NCBI GenBank assembly: GCA_004556545.1
Contig: SFGO01000058.1
Span: forward strand, 1-15,597
Direction: 5' to 3'
DNA: 15,597 nucleotides
From: Clostridiales bacterium
GTDB taxonomy: Bacteria > Bacillota > Clostridia > Christensenellales > Aristaeellaceae
Below are positions 1 through 7,773 of this stretch, in pieces. The notes beneath the pieces are model-generated. The model saw only the letters and a program-made list of their open reading frames with translations, searched no databases and was not told where the DNA came from. The position numbers and the translations under genes are program-made. The stretch's first letter is position 1, and the number at the start of each line of letters is the position of its first letter.

Positions 1-8
1 GAAACGCC

Positions 9-37
9 TTGCAAGAGCGCCTTTCTTCTGTTACAAT
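9..37 (+). promoter_or_regulatory. Sigma-A-type promoter before the histidine kinase
   Basis: TTGCAA (9-14) and TACAAT (32-37) are separated by exactly 17 bases, close to the consensus of the vegetative sigma factor. The expected transcription start is near 44. This argues against a TTG start at 40 for the downstream kinase and for one of the ATG codons at 70, 82 or 85. Confidence 0.6.
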
Positions 38-81
38 ACTTGGGAAAAGACGCCCTGCTTACGGCATGGATGGTGAAACGA

Positions 82-1869
82 ATGATGCAACTAAAGAATC
101 GCTTCAACCAGCTTCCTTACAAGAAACGTCTGCTTTTTTCCATTGCAGGCGTTTCTTGTCTTACACTGGTTCTTGCTTTCGGCATTCTGACGGCTCTGTT
201 ATCCGGCATACTGATGCAAAGCGAAAGCAGACGTTTGACGCAGTTGATGAGCATTGTGAACGCTGATCTGGAAAGTCGAATGAAAAACTTGAATTCCACC
301 GGTTTCGACCTGGTCATTGATGCTTCGATCCGTGAAAGTCTGAATAAGCAAACGGATATTGAAGCAGCTCGGGCACGTACCAAAGTGGAATCCATCCTCA
401 AGGTCAAGCTTATCAGTAATAATTACCTGCGCAGCCTGATGATTATCGATACCTCGCTCCATCTTTTTTCCCCCAATATTTCGCTTTTACTCCCGGAGGA
501 TCTCCAACTCGAGGAAACACAGGTCTATCAGGAAGCAATGAAGGGAGGCGGCAGTCTGATCTGGCTGAGCGAGAATGACCTTTACGATCAATATTCTATT
601 GCCGACAGCATGTACCAGCCTGATACAGAGATTCACGCTGCTGGAATTATCTATGACTATTCTCATAAAAAGCTTCTAGGGCTGATGATTCTTTCACTGA
701 ATCAATCCTATTTTTATGACATTACCTATGCAAACGATATGCTGAAAGACAGCGACCTGTATTTGGTTTCTCCAAACCGAAAAAAAGTCTATAATGTGGC
801 AGGAACGCAAAACAGTCTTTCGGAGGCTGTTCTTTCTCACCTTCCTCTGGAAGGCGAAACCTTCCAAATCAATTCGGGTGACAAACTGATCGACTGCCGT
901 TATAACCATGAAATGAAATGGTATCTGGTCAGCGTTACGCGAATTGGCAGTCTGCGGGAGGGCATGGTGGATTTACTACTAGTACTGCTAGCAGCGTTGG
1001 CACTGGGAATTCTTCTTTCCGTTTTCCTTTCTCACCGACTTGCCGTCTATAGTTCTCGCGGGATCACAGAACTGATCCAAGGTATGGAGCAGGTGGAACA
1101 CGAAAATTTTGACATCGAGGTGCATCTGGACCGGCAAGATGAGCTTGGCAAAATTGCTGCAGCTTTCAATCATATGGTATGGCATATTCGTACACTGATC
1201 CAGACGGAATATCAGGAAAAGCTGCTGATGCAGGAGGCACGTTTCAAATTGCTCCAATCCCAGATCAATCCTCATTTCCTGATGAACACCTTCGACATGC
1301 TGCATTGGCGGCTGATGGCTTGCGGCGAGGAAGAATTGTCTCAGACGGTGGTAGCTCTGAGCCATCTGATGCAATATGCGCTTGCAAGCGATGAGTGGCA
1401 TGTGACGCTGGAACAGGAACGACGAAATGTGGAAGAGTATCTTTCCATTTTTACGGTGATTCGCGGCTGCGATATTCGTTTGGAGCTTTCACTGAAAGAA
1501 GAACAGGGGGTTTTCCTGCCCAGACAAAGTCTGCAGCCATTGGTGGAAAACACGATCCGTCATGGCTTTGCTGGAAGGAGGCACGGCAACCTGCTGAAAA
1601 TAACCGGCAAGCCGGACGCAAACGACTCTGAGCAATATCAAATCTGCATAGAAGACAACGGCCTTGGGATCCCGCCAGAACGTCTGGAAGAGCTCCAGCA
1701 GGCCATTCGGAGTCATGCGCATTTTTCAGAGCAGCATATCGGTTTGCAAAATGTAGCAGCACGTCTGCGGTACATGGATCCTCAAGCCAGTCTGCGGATC
1801 GACAGTATTTACGGCAGCGGCACCATGATTACCTTGAACATTCACCGAACAAAGGAGGATATTCCATGA
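82..1869 (+). CDS. Membrane sensor histidine kinase, YesM-like (His_kinase/HATPase_c)
   Basis: This is the sensor of a two-component system with the next gene. From the ATG at 82 (595 residues) it shows a hydrophobic helix at about 16-40, an extracytoplasmic domain of about 250 residues, a second helix at about 294-320, a HAMP linker, and a His-kinase region with the phosphoacceptor in SQINPHFLMNT (His codon at 1273). The ATPase domain has an N-box in LVENTIRHG (Asn codon at 1549), DNGLGIP and a C-terminal GSGT loop. This is the order seen in YesM/LytS-type kinases. The frame is open to the window edge, but the promoter at 9-37 favours a start at 70, 82 or 85; no strong SD decides between them. 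The stop overlaps the ATG of the response regulator. The ligand is unknown. Base composition is poorer in G+C than the transport locus downstream. Confidence 0.93.
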   Translation: MMQLKNRFNQLPYKKRLLFSIAGVSCLTLVLAFGILTALLSGILMQSESRRLTQLMSIVNADLESRMKNLNSTGFDLVIDASIRESLNKQTDIEAARARTKVESILKVKLISNNYLRSLMIIDTSLHLFSPNISLLLPEDLQLEETQVYQEAMKGGGSLIWLSENDLYDQYSIADSMYQPDTEIHAAGIIYDYSHKKLLGLMILSLNQSYFYDITYANDMLKDSDLYLVSPNRKKVYNVAGTQNSLSEAVLSHLPLEGETFQINSGDKLIDCRYNHEMKWYLVSVTRIGSLREGMVDLLLVLLAALALGILLSVFLSHRLAVYSSRGITELIQGMEQVEHENFDIEVHLDRQDELGKIAAAFNHMVWHIRTLIQTEYQEKLLMQEARFKLLQSQINPHFLMNTFDMLHWRLMACGEEELSQTVVALSHLMQYALASDEWHVTLEQERRNVEEYLSIFTVIRGCDIRLELSLKEEQGVFLPRQSLQPLVENTIRHGFAGRRHGNLLKITGKPDANDSEQYQICIEDNGLGIPPERLEELQQAIRSHAHFSEQHIGLQNVAARLRYMDPQASLRIDSIYGSGTMITLNIHRTKEDIP

Positions 1870-3023
1870 ACATTGTTCTCGTTGATGACGAACAGGTAAT
1901 TCTGGATGGGTTGGGAAAGATGATTTCTCATCTCAACAGAAACTGGCAAGTTTGCGCTGCTTTCACAGACGCCGAAGAAGCACTGAACAGCTGTGATTGG
2001 GATCAGGTTCAGGTACTCCTGGTGGATATCAGCATGCCGGGAATGAATGGGCTGAATCTGGTAGAAATGCTGCGGGAAAACTCGTTTGACACGCTGGTGA
2101 TTTTCGTAACGGCCCACGCCAATTTTTCTTATGCTCAGCGGGGCGCACATATGCAGATGTTTGATTATCTGCTCAAGCCCATTTCAACAGACGAATTGCA
2201 AAAGGTATTGCGCCGTGCGGAGGAAGCCAGTCAAAAAAACTTGCAAGTACGGGAAAGCCAAGAATATATCCGCCAAAATCTGCATGTACTCCGTAAACAT
2301 TTCTTAAGCGATTACATGTTTGAGGAAAGATTGATTTCTGCCGAGGAACTGAAACAGCGAAAAAAAGACTATGCTCTGGAAAACATGAGGTACTCTGTTG
2401 CGCTCCTTCAAAGCACTTTGCCTAGAAAAATCGTCAAAGAAAAACTTTCTTCAGTGCTTAAAACACATCAGTGGATGCTTTACGGGCAGGAAAACAGTTA
2501 TTCACTGTTACTGCTTGGTCAACAGTCTTTGGACCTTTCCTTCCTGACAAGTTGCATTCCTGTGCCAGAAGGGTGCTGGCGTATTGCACCGGAATGGCTA
2601 TGTCTGGAGCAACTGCCTGATGCCTTTCAAAACTTGCTGATAAGCGGCAGTTCTACTGCTATCCCCGATGACAGGATGGAAAACCTCCTCCATTCGGAGA
2701 TGGAAATCTCTTCTTCCGTCCGAATGGCCATTCAGTACATTCAGGAGCATTACCAACAGCCTCTTTCTCTGGGTCAAATTGCCGAAGCAGTCTACCTGCA
2801 TCCAACGTATCTCTCTAATCTTTTCAAAAAGCAAACCGGCTATGCTGTTGTGGATTATATCAATATGGTTCGCGTTCAACATGCCAAAACCCTTTTGGCT
2901 GATCCTCGAAATCGTATTTACTGGATCGTTGAACAGGTGGGTTTTTCCAATCAGCGTTACTTTAGCGCCGTCTTTAAAAAGAACACTGGCCTGACGCCGA
3001 TGCAATATCGGTGCAGATGCTGA
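1866..3023 (+). CDS. Response regulator, YesN-like (REC + AraC-type HTH)
   Basis: This is the output partner of the preceding kinase: a phosphorylated transcription activator of 385 residues. The receiver domain (about 1-120) has the acidic pair D7-D8, the phosphoacceptor D54 in LLVDISMPGMNG, T82 and K104 before proline. A linker of about 160 residues follows, then a C-terminal AraC/XylS domain (about 283-385) with two helix-turn-helix units, the second around the GFSNQRYFSAVFKK segment. The ATG overlaps the kinase TGA (ATGA), and AAAGGAGG at 1852-1859 is a strong SD, so the two are translationally coupled. Regulators of this class usually control nearby transport genes. The transport operon here lies beyond a convergent gene with its own regulator, so the target may instead be upstream of this window. 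Confidence 0.95.
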   Translation: MNIVLVDDEQVILDGLGKMISHLNRNWQVCAAFTDAEEALNSCDWDQVQVLLVDISMPGMNGLNLVEMLRENSFDTLVIFVTAHANFSYAQRGAHMQMFDYLLKPISTDELQKVLRRAEEASQKNLQVRESQEYIRQNLHVLRKHFLSDYMFEERLISAEELKQRKKDYALENMRYSVALLQSTLPRKIVKEKLSSVLKTHQWMLYGQENSYSLLLLGQQSLDLSFLTSCIPVPEGCWRIAPEWLCLEQLPDAFQNLLISGSSTAIPDDRMENLLHSEMEISSSVRMAIQYIQEHYQQPLSLGQIAEAVYLHPTYLSNLFKKQTGYAVVDYINMVRVQHAKTLLADPRNRIYWIVEQVGFSNQRYFSAVFKKNTGLTPMQYRCRC

Positions 3024-3092
3024 TAAAAATCTGGCAATGCACAAATCAGATAGCGCGGCAACCAATGAACGATCCGATAGACGTCATAATAC

Positions 3093-3120
3093 AAAGTTGT
3101 CTCTCGTGACAGTACTTTTT
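3093..3120 (+). terminator. Modest intrinsic terminator after the two-component operon
   Basis: AAAGT plus TGTC (3093-3101) pairs with GACA plus ACTTT (3108-3118), with a 2-base bulge and a 6-base loop, followed by a run of five T. It lies 70 bases after the response-regulator stop in the 203-bp convergent gap. The stem is AT-rich, so efficiency is uncertain. In the other orientation it has an A-run before the stem and could weakly serve the converging AraC gene. Confidence 0.4.
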
Positions 3121-3226
3121 GTAACGTTTCCCTTCCATCATTGCAAAACTCAAATCACCAGACTGTGAATGATGTCCCATTAAGATGGCTTGCAGGATTT
3201 GGTACTTTGGTAAGACAACAACTTTT

Positions 3227-5323
3227 TCATAGCTCTTCCCCCTCTCGCAGCATACGGAACTGGCGTGGAGTGACGCCCTTGATCTTCTTGAACAGCACAA
3301 AGAAGTACTTCGTATTTTCCACCCCGATCTGCCGGGCGATGGCCTCCACGGAAAGGTCGGTTTCCCGCAGCAGGCGGCAGGCCTCGTCCACCCGAATCTG
3401 GTTCAGTTTGTCGCCGATGGACAGGCCGGTTTCGTTCAAATACTGCTTGCGAAGATAGGCGGCGGACAGCCCCATTTCCTCGGCGATGGTCTGCGCGCTC
3501 ATGCCCGTGTCGCGGAAGCCCTGTTCCAGCCGCAGATTGATCTGCGCGGCGGCCTCCCGTCCGCGGCTGCGCTTCTGCTCCTGCTGCTGAAGGCTGAGGG
3601 CTTCCAGCCGGGGCAGGAAATAACCGCTGACTGTGCCGGGCTCCTGCGCCGAAGCCAGCAGATTTTCCAGCGGCACGGCAGGCTGCTCCGACGGCGGCAG
3701 AGCCGCCTCCAGCATCTGATCCAGCCGTTTCAGGGCGAAAAGGACGTTTTCAAAGCTCTCGCCCTTCAACTTTTCCATCAGTTGGGAAAACGCCAGATGC
3801 TTATCCGTCTGCGCGGAGGAAATGCAGGCGGTCAGGGCCGTTTCCCAAAGCTGGGGATCGCCGGTGGTTTCCTCCGGCAGGGGCGCGAAGAAAACCTGCT
3901 GGCCGGGATAGAAAAAGCGGAGTCTCCGGCATTCCAGCAGCGCCTGATAGCGTTCCGGCAGCTGTTCCAGACGGTCGGCGGACGGGCTGTAATAGCAGCG
4001 GCACTGTAATTGGGAGGAAAGATGCAGACAAATTTCCGCAGCCGTGTCCGTATCCGCAAAGGCGCACAGCGCCAGCGACACGTCCTCCTGCTGGGCCAAA
4101 ATGGCCTCCGGCGCTTCCCGGTTCAGCAGGGAGCGGAAGGCTTCGTCCGGCAGATGCTCCGCCATCAGCAAAAAGGCCGGCAGCACGGGAGCGGGCAGAT
4201 TCTCAGGGCCCGGCTGGCCGGTGATCCACAGGCGCAGCGCGTCCTCCCGCTGGCGGCTCCAGGAAGAAGCCACCATGCGTTCCAGCCGGTCCGCCGCCTG
4301 AAGGCCGTCCTCGCTTTCCGGGGCCTGACGAAGCATATCGGCCATGCGGTGATAGGGGTCATACAGCCGGATCAGCGCCACCATGGCCGCCAGCATCAGC
4401 AGAACCGCCAATACGCTGAGCGCCACCCATGCCCCGGAACGGATCCGGCTCAGCCCCGGCAGACACTCTGCGTAGGAGACATACCGCAGGCAGTACCAGC
4501 CGTTGGTTTCCAGCGGAGAAAAGAAGCAGATGGTGCGCTCGCCGTCCAGACGATCCATCAGATAGCCGCTTTTCCGGTTCTGAATCCGGGACAGCAGCCC
4601 CAGCGAGTGCCCGTTCAGACGCTCGCTCTGGCTGGCCACCACGTAGCCGTCCTGAGAAATAATAATGTAGTTTTCGCCGGGAAAGTTCAGCAGGCTTTCC
4701 TGAAACCATTGCGCGTCCAGGTTCAGCATCACGGCGCTTTCCCCCACATCGCCGTTGGCGGTCACTTCGAAAATCAGATAGCTGTACAATTCCGTCTGGG
4801 TGGGATAATCGCTGGTGTTATGAAAAATGCGGTGGCGCAGCTTCATCCGGTTTTCCGCCGAGCGGCTGCGGTACAGGGCTACCGCGTCCTGATCGTAAAA
4901 GGTTTCCATGCTGCCGGAGCTGTAGTCGTTATCCGTGGTGTACACCATGTTCAGCTTCTGGTTGAAAACGTAAATGGAGTGCAGCATGCTCCCGGCCATG
5001 GCGTACTGCCAAAGCTCCCGCAGGGCGAACACCCGCTCGTTGTTGGTCATCCCTGTGCTTTTGCGCAGCTTGGCAGTGGAAGAGATATAAAACATCTGGG
5101 TGCCGACCGTATCGATGATGGACTGCATGGAGTCGGAAATGGTGCTGGCCTGAGCGGAAAATTCCTGATTCATGCGCAGCATGGCCTGCATGGAGATACT
5201 TTCGAACATCTGAAACATGCCCAAAAAAACCAGCACAAACACCACAAACACCGCCGTGAAGGTGATCAGTCTGGAAAAAAGTCTGGATTGGCGAAGCCGT
5301 GCTGCCGCATTCCCCTCGCTCAT
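3227..5323 (-). CDS. Membrane-anchored AraC-family transcriptional regulator
   Basis: This appears to be a one-component transmembrane regulator of 698 residues. It has a short basic N-terminus, a helix at about 17-42, an extracytoplasmic sensor domain of about 250 residues, a second helix at about 297-320, a cytoplasmic middle part, and a C-terminal AraC/XylS double helix-turn-helix (about 594-698) ending in GVTPRQFRML. There is no receiver aspartate and no kinase domain, so signal passage must be through the membrane to the DNA-binding tail. The start is ATG at 5323: GGGAGGG lies 8 bases upstream on the coding strand, whereas the TTG at 5341 has no such site. It is divergent from the ABC operon at 5594, the usual layout for a local regulator, and converges with the two-component pair. 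The sensor ligand is unknown; solute or solute-loaded binding protein is a fair inference. Confidence 0.9.
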   Translation of the reverse strand: MSEGNAAARLRQSRLFSRLITFTAVFVVFVLVFLGMFQMFESISMQAMLRMNQEFSAQASTISDSMQSIIDTVGTQMFYISSTAKLRKSTGMTNNERVFALRELWQYAMAGSMLHSIYVFNQKLNMVYTTDNDYSSGSMETFYDQDAVALYRSRSAENRMKLRHRIFHNTSDYPTQTELYSYLIFEVTANGDVGESAVMLNLDAQWFQESLLNFPGENYIIISQDGYVVASQSERLNGHSLGLLSRIQNRKSGYLMDRLDGERTICFFSPLETNGWYCLRYVSYAECLPGLSRIRSGAWVALSVLAVLLMLAAMVALIRLYDPYHRMADMLRQAPESEDGLQAADRLERMVASSWSRQREDALRLWITGQPGPENLPAPVLPAFLLMAEHLPDEAFRSLLNREAPEAILAQQEDVSLALCAFADTDTAAEICLHLSSQLQCRCYYSPSADRLEQLPERYQALLECRRLRFFYPGQQVFFAPLPEETTGDPQLWETALTACISSAQTDKHLAFSQLMEKLKGESFENVLFALKRLDQMLEAALPPSEQPAVPLENLLASAQEPGTVSGYFLPRLEALSLQQQEQKRSRGREAAAQINLRLEQGFRDTGMSAQTIAEEMGLSAAYLRKQYLNETGLSIGDKLNQIRVDEACRLLRETDLSVEAIARQIGVENTKYFFVLFKKIKGVTPRQFRMLREGEEL

Positions 5324-5374
5324 GCCTGCGCCCTCCCTCAAAACCGCTTGTTCATTTCGGAAAATCTACGGACA

Positions 5375-5385
5375 AGTATACCATA
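5375..5385 (-). promoter_or_regulatory. Extended -10 promoter for the AraC-family gene
   Basis: On the minus strand the sequence reads TATGGTATACT, an extended -10 (TG, one base, then TATACT). No good -35 hexamer is present at 16-18 bases, as is common for extended -10 promoters. The start of transcription would be near 5368, leaving a leader of about 45 bases. Confidence 0.5.
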
Positions 5386-5392
5386 AAGAAGC

Positions 5393-5461
5393 CGTTTGAA
5401 AAAGAAAAGTTTAATTTTGTGCCTTTGTTTTGGTTCGAACTTTTTTGAACTTGTCGTTTGA
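5393..5461. promoter_or_regulatory. Operator-like repeated words between the divergent promoters
   Basis: CGTTTGA occurs twice in the same orientation (5393-5399 and 5455-5461, 62 bases apart). GTTCGAAC (5433-5440) is an 8-bp palindrome, and GAACTT is repeated at a 10-base step around 5437-5452. AraC-family proteins usually bind direct repeats spaced by whole helical turns near the -35 box. These are plausible sites for the divergent AraC-family regulator, but assigning them is inference. Confidence 0.35.
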
Positions 5462-5480
5462 GCGGGTTTCCTTCTATAAT
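5451..5480 (+). promoter_or_regulatory. Sigma-A-type promoter of the ABC transporter operon
   Basis: TTGTCG (5451-5456) and a perfect TATAAT (5475-5480) are separated by 18 bases. The predicted start near 5487 gives a leader of about 107 bases that contains two hairpins. The -35 box touches the CGTTTGA word at 5455-5461, so a bound regulator there would affect this promoter. Confidence 0.65.
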
Positions 5481-5520
5481 GAACTCATCAAACAGCGAAG
5501 CGAACGAGCCGAATTTCCTC

Positions 5521-5545
5521 CATGAAATGCCTTCCGCATTTCATG
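5521..5545 (+). promoter_or_regulatory. Perfect 10-bp stem-loop in the operon leader
   Basis: CATGAAATGC and GCATTTCATG form a perfect 10-bp inverted repeat around the 5-base loop CTTCC. It lies within the predicted leader of the binding-protein mRNA, about 49 bases before the ATG. No T-run follows, so it is not an ordinary terminator. It could stabilise the mRNA or be a protein-binding palindrome at DNA level. Confidence 0.6.
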
Positions 5546-5564
5546 CTTCTGATTCTGCTTTTTG

Positions 5565-5585
5565 CTTCCTGAAAAAACAGGAGGG
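5565..5585 (+). promoter_or_regulatory. SD-sequestering hairpin before the solute-binding protein gene
   Basis: CTTCCTG (5565-5571) pairs with CAGGAGG (5578-5584), seven pairs including one G-U, around a loop of six A. The right arm contains the SD AGGAGGG (5579-5585), 8 bases before the ATG at 5594. Folding would hide the ribosome site. The stem is short, so it may melt easily; a regulatory role is inferred. Confidence 0.5.
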
Positions 5586-5593
5586 TATACCAA

Positions 5594-6586
5594 ATGAAAA
5601 AATGGGTTGCGTTTCTTCTCGCATGCGCGATGATCCTCTCCGCCGCCGTGGCGCTCGCCGAGCCTACCGGCACCGTCATGCTGTATTCCTCTCTGAAGGA
5701 AAAGCAGCTGGTGGCTGTCAAGGAAGCCTTTGAAGCCAAGTATCCCGGCATTGTGATGGACTACTATCAGGCCGGCACCGGCAAAATCAAGACCAAGATT
5801 GCGACCGAGCAGCAGGCTGGCCAGGTGGCCGCCGATCTGCTGTGGGTGGGCGATGCTTCCGACTACCTGACCTTCAAGGAGCAGGGCATTCTGGAAGCCT
5901 ATGTTTCTCCCGAAGCCGAAAAGGTTCCCGCTGATTATAAGGATGCGGACGACCTGTACTGCGGCGCCCGTCTGGTGGTTATGGGCATGGCCTACAACAC
6001 CCAGAACGTGACCGAGGAAGAAGCCCCCAAGCACTGGAAGGACCTGCTGAACGATACCTTCCAGAATCAGATCATCATGACCGACCCCACCGAATCCGGC
6101 ACCACCGCTTATCTGGTAGGCGCGCTGGTGAACAACGAAAACTACGGCTGGGACTTCTTTGAGAAGCTGGCCGCGATGGGCACCGAGCTGGACAGCGGCA
6201 CCTCCGGCACCCATAACAACGTGGCTTCCGGCGGCTACAAGGTCTGCATCGCCGTGGACTACGTCACCCAGACGCTGGAAAGCCAGGGTTCCCCCATCAA
6301 GTTCGTCTATCCCGCCGAGGACACCATCGCCATTTCCAGCCCCATCGCGCTGGTAAAGGGCTGTGCCAATCCCGACAACGGCAAGCTGCTGTATGACTTC
6401 ATCCTGTCCGAGGAAGGCCAGACCGTGCTGATGAACGCGGACTGCACGCCCATCCGTGACGGCGTGGCCAAGGAAGGCTCTTTGAGCGCTTCCGAGATCG
6501 CCGCCATCGCGCTCAAGCCCGACGAGGCCAAGCTGGCTCAGGAAAAGCAGGATACGCTGGATCACTTCGACCGGCTGTTCAAATAA
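5594..6586 (+). CDS. ABC transporter solute-binding protein, AfuA/FbpA-like family
   Basis: This is the secreted receptor of the transporter encoded by the next three genes. It is 330 residues with a signal peptide (KK, a hydrophobic core, then an ALA-E cleavage site near residue 22). The mature part begins with the LYSSL strand typical of this family, has a MTDPTESGT stretch in the middle, a SGTHNNVASGG segment and a closing ISSPIALVKG region. The family includes iron(III), 2-aminoethylphosphonate, thiamine and sugar-phosphate receptors. The adjacent tyrosine pair used by many ferric-binding proteins is not obvious, so iron is not favoured, but the substrate stays open. A perfect SD lies 8 bases before the ATG, inside a hairpin. 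Export without a lipid anchor would be unusual for a Gram-positive receptor; the only early Cys (residue 11) sits inside the hydrophobic core. Confidence 0.9.
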   Translation: MKKWVAFLLACAMILSAAVALAEPTGTVMLYSSLKEKQLVAVKEAFEAKYPGIVMDYYQAGTGKIKTKIATEQQAGQVAADLLWVGDASDYLTFKEQGILEAYVSPEAEKVPADYKDADDLYCGARLVVMGMAYNTQNVTEEEAPKHWKDLLNDTFQNQIIMTDPTESGTTAYLVGALVNNENYGWDFFEKLAAMGTELDSGTSGTHNNVASGGYKVCIAVDYVTQTLESQGSPIKFVYPAEDTIAISSPIALVKGCANPDNGKLLYDFILSEEGQTVLMNADCTPIRDGVAKEGSLSASEIAAIALKPDEAKLAQEKQDTLDHFDRLFK

Positions 6587-6606
6587 GCCTTTGACCTTTT
6601 CCCATG

Positions 6607-6638
6607 CGGGGCTGCCGGCCGTCTGGACGGCGGCCCCG
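6607..6638 (+). other. GC-rich hairpin between binding-protein and ATPase genes
   Basis: CGGGGC (6607-6612) pairs with GCCCCG (6633-6638), with a second stem GCCGT/ACGGC inside. No T-run follows. Such a structure after the first gene of an ABC operon commonly protects the receptor mRNA or partly blocks read-through, so that the receptor is made in excess over the membrane parts. That role is inferred. Confidence 0.5.
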
Positions 6639-6690
6639 TTCCTTAACCAGCCAATCTCATTTATCATCCATCCAAGACGAGGTAGAAAAG

Positions 6691-7773
6691 ATGGCCAGTG
6701 TACGCTTTGAACATGTTTCCATCAGCTATGGGCCCAAGCAGGTGGTAAAGGATTTTTCCCTTTCCGTCAACGACGGCGAGATCATGGGCATCATCGGCCC
6801 CAGCGGCTGCGGCAAAACCACGCTGATCCGCGCCCTGTGCGGCCTGATCAAGCCGGAGGCGGGCGATATTTATATCAACGACCAGTTGGTTTTCAGCGTG
6901 GAAAAGCGCGTGAACATTCCCCCGGAGCGCCGCGGCATCGGCGTGGTGTTTCAGGATTACGCGGTGTGGCCCCATCTGTCCGTGTGGGACAATGTGTGCT
7001 ACCCCATGAAGAAGCACAAGGTCCCCAAGGACGAAATTCCCAAGCGCGCCGCCTATGCGCTGGAGCAGGTGCGCATGACCGGCTATGAAAAGCATATGCC
7101 CGCCCAGCTGTCCGGCGGCCAGCAGCAGCGCGTGGCGATCGCCCGTTCGCTGGTTTCCTCCGACGAGCTGATCGTGCTGGACGAACCCATCACCAATCTG
7201 GATGCCAAGCTGCGCGAAGAAATGATTCTGGAAATTCAGATGATCCAGCAGCGCATCGGCACCACCATCATTTACATCACCCACGACCAGGAGGCCGCCC
7301 TGCAGCTGTGCGACCGGATCGCCGTGATGCAGCCGGACGGACAGATCTGCCAGATCGGCTCCGACGAGGAGATCATCCGCCAGCCCGCCAATCGGTTCGT
7401 GTATTCCTTCATCGGCGTCTCCAACTTCCTGCCCGTTGTGGAAAAGGACGGAAAGGTCTGTCTGGGGCTGGGCGATGAGCCCGTTCTGTTTGACAAGCTG
7501 CCCGAAGGCTTTGCCGTCGGCAAAAAGAATGTGATGGGCGTGCGCCCCATGGACATCGTATTTGACCAGCAGAGCGCCGTGCGGGCGGATATTCAGCGCG
7601 ACACCTTCCTGGGCAACCAGTATGACTATCAGGTCAATCTGGGCGGGCAGGAGCTGCGCGTGGAGCGCAATGCGCTGGACGTACTGAGTGACCCCACCCA
7701 TTATGCCGCAGGGCAGGAAGTGGGTCTGCGCTTTCTGAACGTCAAATTCTATGAGGAGGAGGCACAGGCATGA
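6691..7773 (+). CDS. ABC transporter ATP-binding protein 1
   Basis: This is an ATPase subunit of an importer, 360 residues. It has Walker A GPSGCGKT (about 36-43), a Q-loop VVFQDYAVWPH, the signature LSGGQQQR (about 140), Walker B LIVLDEP (about 161-167), a D-loop and the switch histidine in ITHDQ (about 198). A C-terminal regulatory domain of about 120 residues of the TOBE type follows, as in FbpC, PotA and MalK relatives. ATG 6691 is chosen because GAGGT lies 7 bases upstream; the frame is open upstream to 6604 but without support. The stop overlaps the permease ATG (ATGA), so the two are coupled. A second, clearly paralogous ATPase follows the permease at 9495, which suggests a heterodimeric engine. 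Confidence 0.93.
   Translation: MASVRFEHVSISYGPKQVVKDFSLSVNDGEIMGIIGPSGCGKTTLIRALCGLIKPEAGDIYINDQLVFSVEKRVNIPPERRGIGVVFQDYAVWPHLSVWDNVCYPMKKHKVPKDEIPKRAAYALEQVRMTGYEKHMPAQLSGGQQQRVAIARSLVSSDELIVLDEPITNLDAKLREEMILEIQMIQQRIGTTIIYITHDQEAALQLCDRIAVMQPDGQICQIGSDEEIIRQPANRFVYSFIGVSNFLPVVEKDGKVCLGLGDEPVLFDKLPEGFAVGKKNVMGVRPMDIVFDQQSAVRADIQRDTFLGNQYDYQVNLGGQELRVERNALDVLSDPTHYAAGQEVGLRFLNVKFYEEEAQA

Noticed and set aside
40..69. TTG start at 40 for the histidine kinase
   Set aside because: A good -35/-10 pair at 9-37 puts the transcription start near 44, after this codon. The ATG codons at 70-85 fit better.
3024..3226. Possible gene or transposase remnant in the convergent gap
   Set aside because: Short frames on both strands cross this gap, but none has an SD, a domain or inverted ends that I can recognise.
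5401..5593. Fur box or iron-responsive control of the importer
   Set aside because: No GATAAT-type inverted repeat is present near the promoter, so family likeness to ferric transporters is not backed by regulation.
5624..5629. Lipobox at Cys11 of the solute-binding protein
   Set aside because: The Cys lies in the middle of the hydrophobic core, followed by more core residues and a clean ALA-E signal peptidase I site. A lipoprotein signal would end at the Cys.
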